This document shows, piece by piece, positions 4,538 to 8,406 of a stretch of 8,406 bases of DNA (the stretch's first letter is position 1; each line of letters opens with the position of its first letter). Made by a program: the position numbers and the translations under genes. A model generated the notes under the pieces. That model saw only the letters and a program-made list of their open reading frames with translations. It ran no database searches and was not told where the DNA came from. This DNA is from BTRG01 sp036986275 (GTDB taxonomy: Bacteria > Pseudomonadota > Gammaproteobacteria > Acidiferrobacterales > SZUA-150): positions 1-8,406 of the forward strand of contig BTRG01000077.1 in assembly GCA_036986275.1 (NCBI GenBank). The letters run 5' to 3'.

Positions 4538-5983
4538 ATGCCAAAACCTGGTCGCAATGACCCCTGCCCTTGCGGCAGCGGGAAAAAATACAAGAAGTGC
4601 TGCCTTGCCAGGGAGGCAGCACCAGTTGCCAACCTTAACTGGCAGAAGATGCGCAGGACGGAGGGAGAGCTTATCCATATCCTGCTGAAGCATGCAGATA
4701 AACTCTACGGGCCGGAAGCCGTAACTGAGGCGTGGGACGAGTTTTCGCTGTGGGACGAGGTGCCCATGGACCCGGAATCCCAGCCCGAACTGGATACGGC
4801 GTTTCTCCCCTGGTTCGTGTTCAACTGGATCCCGGACAATGCGGAGGTAGACGAGACTGAGCACTACCCTGAGATGCAAGTCGCAATGCATTACCTGCAG
4901 CAGAAGGGCTCGCGACTCGATTCTTTCCAGCGGCGTTTCATCGAGGAGATTTGTTCGCAGCCCTATAGCTTTTTTGTGGTCACGGACGTTGTGCCCGGCA
5001 AGCAGATGACGCTTCGTGACCTACTGCTGGGACGCGAGGTTGCCGTTCATGAACGCCAGGCATCGACCACCTTGCGCAAAGGATCGATCATCTACGCCCG
5101 CATTATTACCATGGACGACAACTCCATCATGGTAGGCTGTGCGCCCACGGTTATTCCAGCCAGCTTTCTCAATGAGTTCATCGATATCCGCGAGAACATG
5201 GCGGAGAAGTTTCCCAATTACGACCGGGATTTTCTGCTGGAATATGATACTGAATTGCGTAGCATCTATTACGATTTGCGCGCGGAACTTCATAATCCGG
5301 CCTTGCCACAACTGCACAATACCGATGGCGATCCGCTGCAGTTGACCAAGCTCTACTACACTCTGAAATGCACGCCCCGCGAGGCCCTGGAAGCACTGGC
5401 GACGCTGTCCATGTCCGATGCCGATGAGTTCACACATGAGGGCGCATTCGATGAGCAGGGGGAATTGGTATCCATGGAGTTCCCCTGGATGAAAAAGGGG
5501 AACAGACAGCATGCCGGCTGGGACAACACCGTGATGGGTCACATCACCATTGATGGCGGACTATTGACCATCGATGTGAACTCCCGGCAGCGCGCTGATG
5601 TGGTCAAACGCAAGATCACACGCCGTTTGGGAAAGAGGGCGGTATTCCGCAATGCGGTGATCCAATCTATGGAGAAGATGCTTGAAGAGATGCAGAACAA
5701 TCCCGCTGCCTCGAAAAGGCCGGAAAGTCAGGAGAGCGAAGAGCTGATGGCCCTGCCCGAAGTCCAGGAGAAAATCAGGGAAATGGCGAGCCAGCATTGG
5801 AAGACGTGGATGGATACTTCGCTCCCGGCACTCAAGGGCCAGACACCGCGCGAAGCGGCTAAGACCAGCATCGGACAGGAACGATTGGAAGCGCTGCTTC
5901 TGCATTTTGAATCGCGTAAAGGAGAGCCTCAGCTATTTGATCCGGACATTGACGCACTCCGCCAGTCGCTGGGGTTGGATTAA
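4538..5983 (+). CDS. SEC-C zinc-motif protein of unknown function
   Basis: A 481-residue protein. Its N-terminus PKPGRNDPCPCGSGKKYKKCC is a textbook SEC-C motif; Cys10, Cys12, Cys21 and Cys22 are placed to bind zinc, as in the SecA tail and many stand-alone proteins. The remainder has no enzyme motif I can name: an acidic WDEF-WDEVPMDPE stretch and LPWFVFNWIPD (about 60-95), a PGKQMTLRDLLLGREVAVHERQAS segment that looks like a small beta-barrel, and near the C-terminus LPALKGQTPREA (429-440), a motif I associate with SEC-C and related hypothetical proteins. ATG 4538 is chosen because SEC-C motifs usually begin at the N-terminus and GGTGA (4526-4530) precedes it by 7 bases; the frame is open back to 4379, but that part overlaps the HigBA relic. 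There is no signal peptide. It stands alone between toxin-antitoxin remnants, so a host-defence or stress role is possible but unproven. Confidence 0.85.
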   Translation: MPKPGRNDPCPCGSGKKYKKCCLAREAAPVANLNWQKMRRTEGELIHILLKHADKLYGPEAVTEAWDEFSLWDEVPMDPESQPELDTAFLPWFVFNWIPDNAEVDETEHYPEMQVAMHYLQQKGSRLDSFQRRFIEEICSQPYSFFVVTDVVPGKQMTLRDLLLGREVAVHERQASTTLRKGSIIYARIITMDDNSIMVGCAPTVIPASFLNEFIDIRENMAEKFPNYDRDFLLEYDTELRSIYYDLRAELHNPALPQLHNTDGDPLQLTKLYYTLKCTPREALEALATLSMSDADEFTHEGAFDEQGELVSMEFPWMKKGNRQHAGWDNTVMGHITIDGGLLTIDVNSRQRADVVKRKITRRLGKRAVFRNAVIQSMEKMLEEMQNNPAASKRPESQESEELMALPEVQEKIREMASQHWKTWMDTSLPALKGQTPREAAKTSIGQERLEALLLHFESRKGEPQLFDPDIDALRQSLGLD

Positions 5984-6003
5984 AGAAGGGTTGTTCAGAA
6001 TCC

Positions 6004-6025
6004 GAACGGCTACTGAAAGCCGTTC
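6004..6025. terminator. hairpin between convergent SEC-C gene and GNAT remnant
   Basis: gaacggct (6004-6011) and agccgttc (6018-6025) form an 8-bp stem with a 6-base loop, 20 bases after the SEC-C stop and overlapping the end of the GNAT remnant. Neither strand has a clear U-tract after it, so terminator function is tentative. Confidence 0.4.
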
Positions 6026-6218
6026 AATCAACCAGGGCCGTGACGGAGTCTATTGGCAGAAAAAGTTTCAGCGGTTGGTTGGGCAATGGGATGAATCCAA
6101 GTTGCTGATAAAACTCGGCCACCCGGTTATTCAGGGCGTCGACAACCACGGTGTAGACGGCCATGACCTGGCTGGCCTGGGAGATGCGCTGCAGGGCATC
6201 AGAGGTAATAGGTAGCAC
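6024..6218 (-). pseudogene. C-terminal remnant of GNAT acetyltransferase (TacT-like toxin?)
   Basis: About 60 residues remain, ALQRISQASQVMAVYTVVVD then ALNNRVAEFYQQLGFIPLPN and LKLFLPIDSVTALVD. This is the end of a GNAT fold: a helix, the strand VYTVVVDALN, and the AEFYQQLGF motif that follows the acetyl-CoA site, then a LFLP-type end typical of GNAT toxins paired with DUF1778 antitoxins. The acetyl-CoA pyrophosphate loop (R/QxxGxG/A) and everything before it are missing. The frame upstream of GTG 6218 continues only to a TGA at 6257-6255 with unrelated residues, so the break lies near 6200-6218. An N-terminally truncated dead gene is the best reading; the toxin-family link is inferred from the C-terminus alone. 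Confidence 0.72.
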
Positions 6219-6263
6219 AATCCACAGTGTTTGGTGGGAAATGTTATTGCACCGTCATACATT

Positions 6264-6280
6264 TACATAATCATTATGTA
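6264..6280. promoter_or_regulatory. perfect palindrome, possible operator
   Basis: tacataat-c-attatgta is a 17-bp perfect palindrome with 8-bp arms, 46 bp upstream of the GNAT remnant and about 50 bp upstream of ffs. It could be the leftover operator of a deleted ribbon-helix-helix antitoxin gene that preceded the GNAT, or a site that affects ffs. Only the symmetry is directly seen. Confidence 0.4.
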
Positions 6281-6331
6281 CTCTCCTGACAGTGCCAAGC
6301 TGATCATGCATGGTACACTTTGGATATTCTA

Positions 6332-6449
6332 TGGCGGTGAAGGCCGGTCTCCTCGATGGCGAGAGGTTGTGAACCCGGTCAGGTCCGGAAGGAAGCAGCC
6401 GCAGCATCCGAATCGGGTGTCGTGGTCAGGCTGGCTGGATCCGCCACCC
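6332..6449 (+). ncRNA. ffs: 4.5S RNA, bacterial signal recognition particle RNA
   Basis: The RNA partner of Ffh, which targets nascent membrane proteins to FtsY. The near-invariant apical domain, ggtcaggtccggaaggaagc at 6377-6396 with its GGAA tetraloop, is unmistakable. The outer ends pair, tggcgg (6332-6337) with ccgcca (6441-6446), and the CACCC-like 3' end resembles the E. coli RNA, giving about 118 nt, close to the usual 114. The exact ends are estimates from pairing. No clear intrinsic terminator is visible between it and dnaX. Confidence 0.93.
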
Positions 6450-6505
6450 TTCACATTGCCCCCAGTTTCCCTTGAAATCCCGGCGTCACCTCGGAAATTC
6501 TATGG

Positions 6506-6514
6506 TGGTATACT
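6506..6514 (+). promoter_or_regulatory. candidate extended -10 promoter for dnaX
   Basis: The text tggTATACT (6506-6514) combines a TGn extension with a five-of-six -10 box, about 40 bases before the dnaX start. No good -35 box lies 16-18 bases upstream, which extended -10 promoters tolerate. dnaX may also be read from the ffs promoter. Confidence 0.4.
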
Positions 6515-6553
6515 CTCGTGCGTTCATTATTTTGGCACAGGAGACAAGCGTAA

Positions 6554-8188
6554 GTGAGTTACGAGGTGTTGGCCCGCAAGTGGCGGCCTAGGGTGTTTGA
6601 CGAGATGGTCGGCCAACAGCATGTCGTGCAGGTTCTGACCCATGCGCTGGATAATGATCGCCTGCATCATGCCTTTCTGTTTAGTGGTACCCGTGGCGTG
6701 GGCAAGACCACTATCGCCCGCATACTGGCCAAGTCCCTGAACTGCGAGCAGGGTGTCTCCTCCAAACCCTGCGGCAAGTGTGCGACGTGCCAGGAAGTCG
6801 ATAGCGGTCGCTTTCTCGATCTCATCGAAGTCGACGCCGCTTCTCGCACCAAGGTCGATGATACACGCGAACTATTGGATAATGTCCAATACGCGCCGAC
6901 ACGCGGCCGCTACAAGGTCTACCTCATCGACGAGGTCCACATGTTGTCAGGGCACAGCTTCAATGCCTTGCTCAAGACCCTGGAGGAACCACCACCACAT
7001 GTGAAATTCCTGCTGGCGACCACGGACCCGCAGCGCCTGCCGGTGACGGTGTTGTCCCGCTGCTTGCAGTTTGCCTTAAAAAGACTCTCTGTCGAACAGA
7101 TACGCGATCAACTGGAAAAGATCCTTAAGGCCGAGGCGCTGGAATATGACGTCCCGGCCCTGGCCCTGCTGGCGCAATGTGCCGATGGCAGTATGCGCGA
7201 TGGCCTCAGCCTTCTCGATCAGGCGCTGGCCTTTGGTGGCGGCACATTGTCCGAGAAAGATGTGCGGGAGATGTTGGGCACTATAGATCAGGATGTGCTG
7301 GATCATATACTGACGGCCCTGGTCGAAGACCAGGCGGCTGAACTGGTCACCGTGACAAAGAAAATTTATGACTTGGGTATGGATAATGTTGGTGTGCTTG
7401 ATGCCTTGCTGCGCGTACTGCATGGCATAGCGCTGGTGCAGGCCGATCCCGGCTTGAGTGATTCCATGGAGCTGTATCGCGACCACATTGCAAAATATTC
7501 CGATCGTTTGAGTCGCGAAGACACGCAGTTGTTTTACCAGATCGGCCTGCATGGCAAACGTGACTTGCCCATGGCCCCCGACCCACGTATCGGCCTGGAG
7601 ATGACCTTGCTGCGTATGCTCGCCTTCCGGCCCTCGACAGGCGAGGCAAGAGCCATAGCATCTCAAGTTACCTCGGGTATACCCTCTGTTGCTGACAAGA
7701 CGGTCGCGCCCGAAGCCCCACCCAAAGTATCTGCTAAAGCAGAGATAGTCAGCACACCCGAAGTAGCGCAAGTCAGGGAGCCTGCTGTAGAACAGACAAC
7801 GGTATCCGCTGATGCCGATTGGTCAGAGGTGGTCACGGCCCTGACCTTGTCGCCACTGGTCAGAGAGATGGCTTCGCACACATTTCTGAACGACAAGACC
7901 GGCAGTCAAATCTCGCTGGTCATGGATCAGGCCTATGATCAGTTGTATAGCAAGGCACGTGAAGCGGAACTGATCCGGGCCGTGAAAGTATTTTATGGTG
8001 ATCGGTTTAAGGTGAAATTCAAACTCGGTCGGCCACAAGGGGAGACCCCGGCCGCCCGGCGCACACGTGAAACGGACAGCAGGCAACGGGCCGCGGAAGA
8101 GGCCATTGCCCGCGATCCCAATATCAAGGCCCTGGAAGAACAGTTTGGCGGTCAGGTGGCGCCGGGGTCTATTCGGCCGCGTGTATAG
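6554..8188 (+). CDS. dnaX: DNA polymerase III subunit tau/gamma
   Basis: The clamp-loader ATPase that organises the replicative polymerase and loads the beta clamp; 544 residues. The AAA+ domain is complete: Walker A GTRGVGKT (45-52), zinc ligands Cys64, Cys73, Cys76 and Cys79, Walker B LIDEVHM (124-130), sensor 1 LLATTDPQ (153-160), arginine-finger loop LSRC (167-170), and sensor 2 GSMRDGLSLLDQ (212-223). A collar domain follows to about 365, then a proline/alanine-rich linker (about 366-420) and a C-terminal domain starting DWSEVV that in tau contacts the alpha subunit. It is shorter than E. coli tau (643 residues), mainly in the linker. GTG 6554 is supported by AGGAGA (6539-6544) 9 bases upstream and by the conserved MSYEVLARKWRP start. 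No slippery A-AAA-AAG heptamer for making gamma is seen. Confidence 0.97.
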   Translation: MSYEVLARKWRPRVFDEMVGQQHVVQVLTHALDNDRLHHAFLFSGTRGVGKTTIARILAKSLNCEQGVSSKPCGKCATCQEVDSGRFLDLIEVDAASRTKVDDTRELLDNVQYAPTRGRYKVYLIDEVHMLSGHSFNALLKTLEEPPPHVKFLLATTDPQRLPVTVLSRCLQFALKRLSVEQIRDQLEKILKAEALEYDVPALALLAQCADGSMRDGLSLLDQALAFGGGTLSEKDVREMLGTIDQDVLDHILTALVEDQAAELVTVTKKIYDLGMDNVGVLDALLRVLHGIALVQADPGLSDSMELYRDHIAKYSDRLSREDTQLFYQIGLHGKRDLPMAPDPRIGLEMTLLRMLAFRPSTGEARAIASQVTSGIPSVADKTVAPEAPPKVSAKAEIVSTPEVAQVREPAVEQTTVSADADWSEVVTALTLSPLVREMASHTFLNDKTGSQISLVMDQAYDQLYSKAREAELIRAVKVFYGDRFKVKFKLGRPQGETPAARRTRETDSRQRAAEEAIARDPNIKALEEQFGGQVAPGSIRPRV

Positions 8189-8246
8189 TTAGGAGCGGTT
8201 TCAGCCGCGAAAGAAATCGCGAATAAATTCGCTCCTACGACCTAAT
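8189..8246. repeat. REP-like hairpin repeat, copy 2, abutting dnaX stop
   Basis: Directly after the dnaX TAG, taggagcg (8190-8197) pairs with cgctccta (8230-8237), with an inner cgcga/tcgcg stem. Bases 8203-8241 are identical to 584-622. In RNA it could stabilise or end the dnaX message. Beyond it, 8247-8287 holds nothing I recognise. Confidence 0.75.
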
Positions 8247-8287
8247 CTACCTTCCGTATGCGGCGGGTTGGTTTATTATAAACATTC

Positions 8288-8406
8288 ACTAGTGTCCGGA
8301 CGTTCGATTCATAAACAACTATAACCCATTGTTAATAAAATAAAATCGACCTATTTATGCCTGTCATCGACTTCACAGCAACATTTCGCGATATTTGTTC
8401 CCCTTC
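8288..8406 (+). mobile_element. possible left end of an insertion sequence (runs off window)
   Basis: From about actagtgtccgga (8288-8300) the sequence becomes AT-rich and leads to a new reading frame at 8357. The AGTGTCCGGA-like end followed by a short AT-rich leader and a transposase start is a layout I associate with IS elements, but the second end and the transposase body are outside the window, so this is inference. Confidence 0.3.
8357..8406 (+). CDS. 5' end of an unidentified CDS, possibly a transposase
   Basis: ATG 8357 opens a frame that stays open to the window edge, reading MPVIDFTATFRDICSPF (16 full codons plus two bases). No clear ribosome binding site precedes it; the upstream bases are mostly A and T. 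Seventeen residues are too few to assign a family. The suggestion of a transposase comes from the possible IS end about 60 bp upstream. It lies where many gammaproteobacteria have ybaB and recR after dnaX, and it resembles neither. Confidence 0.35.
   Translation, partial: MPVIDFTATFRDICSP

Noticed and set aside
5021..5542. 173-codon minus-strand open frame opposite the SEC-C gene
   Set aside because: It is antisense to a coherent protein, with no known motif; a shadow of the real frame.
6231..6557. 108-codon plus-strand frame upstream of dnaX
   Set aside because: It covers the 4.5S RNA gene and is explained by it.
7070..7085. Programmed frameshift site for gamma in dnaX (ttaaaaagac)
   Set aside because: It is not an A-AAA-AAG heptamer, lies within the AAA+ domain coding region, and would truncate before sensor 2, so it is not the E. 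coli type signal.
7076..7771. 231-codon minus-strand open frame opposite dnaX
   Set aside because: It lies wholly inside the well-conserved dnaX gene, has no recognisable domain or plausible ribosome binding site, and its composition is that of an antisense shadow.

Overview
The window looks like a chromosomal segment of a gammaproteobacterium. The evidence is the style of the DnaX protein, a compact 4.5S SRP RNA immediately upstream of dnaX, CCA-encoded tRNA genes, strong AGGAGG-type ribosome binding sites, and many short palindromic repeats with GTAG/TAGGAG heads. The species cannot be read from the sequence. By eye, the left end (fucose synthase, SDR gene) is AT-richer than the right half (SEC-C gene, dnaX).

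Layout. (1) 1-283: the 3' end of a GDP-L-fucose synthase gene, probably the tail of a surface-polysaccharide cluster. (2) 285-660: non-coding DNA almost wholly made of palindromic repeats: a MITE-like element with perfect 20-bp inverted ends, then a composite element holding two hairpins, one of them REP-like. (3) 726-1613: an atypical SDR/epimerase-like protein. (4) 1719-1808: tRNA-Ser(CGA), a strong hairpin, and a second copy of part of the composite repeat. (5) 2115-3170: a two-CNB-domain plus rhodanese fusion protein. (6) 3252-3341: tRNA-Ser(GGA). (7) 3370-6230: an accessory block between that tRNA and the core genes. It holds an intact HigBA toxin-antitoxin operon on the minus strand with a well-resolved promoter and operator, the wreck of a second HigBA copy, a SEC-C zinc-motif protein of unknown function, and the C-terminal remnant of a GNAT-type acetyltransferase, possibly from a TacT-like toxin pair. 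(8) 6332-8188: ffs (4.5S RNA) and dnaX, core housekeeping genes. (9) 8189-8406: a second copy of the REP-like hairpin, then what may be the left end and first codons of an insertion sequence that continues outside the window.

How it fits together. Housekeeping translation and replication genes (two serine tRNAs, SRP RNA, DNA polymerase III tau/gamma) are interspersed with mobile or decaying DNA. The block between tRNA-Ser(GGA) and ffs looks like an insertion hotspot where toxin-antitoxin modules have arrived and been lost. The best-supported unusual observations are the HigBA relic with an in-frame internal deletion of the antitoxin, the HigBA operator arms lying over near-consensus -35 and -10 boxes, the modular palindromic repeats shared between three intergenic regions, and the CNB-CNB-rhodanese fusion whose first nucleotide-binding domain has lost its phosphate-binding cassette. 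No clearly new multi-gene system is demonstrated. The SEC-C gene lying between toxin-antitoxin remnants is the only uncharacterised candidate of substance.
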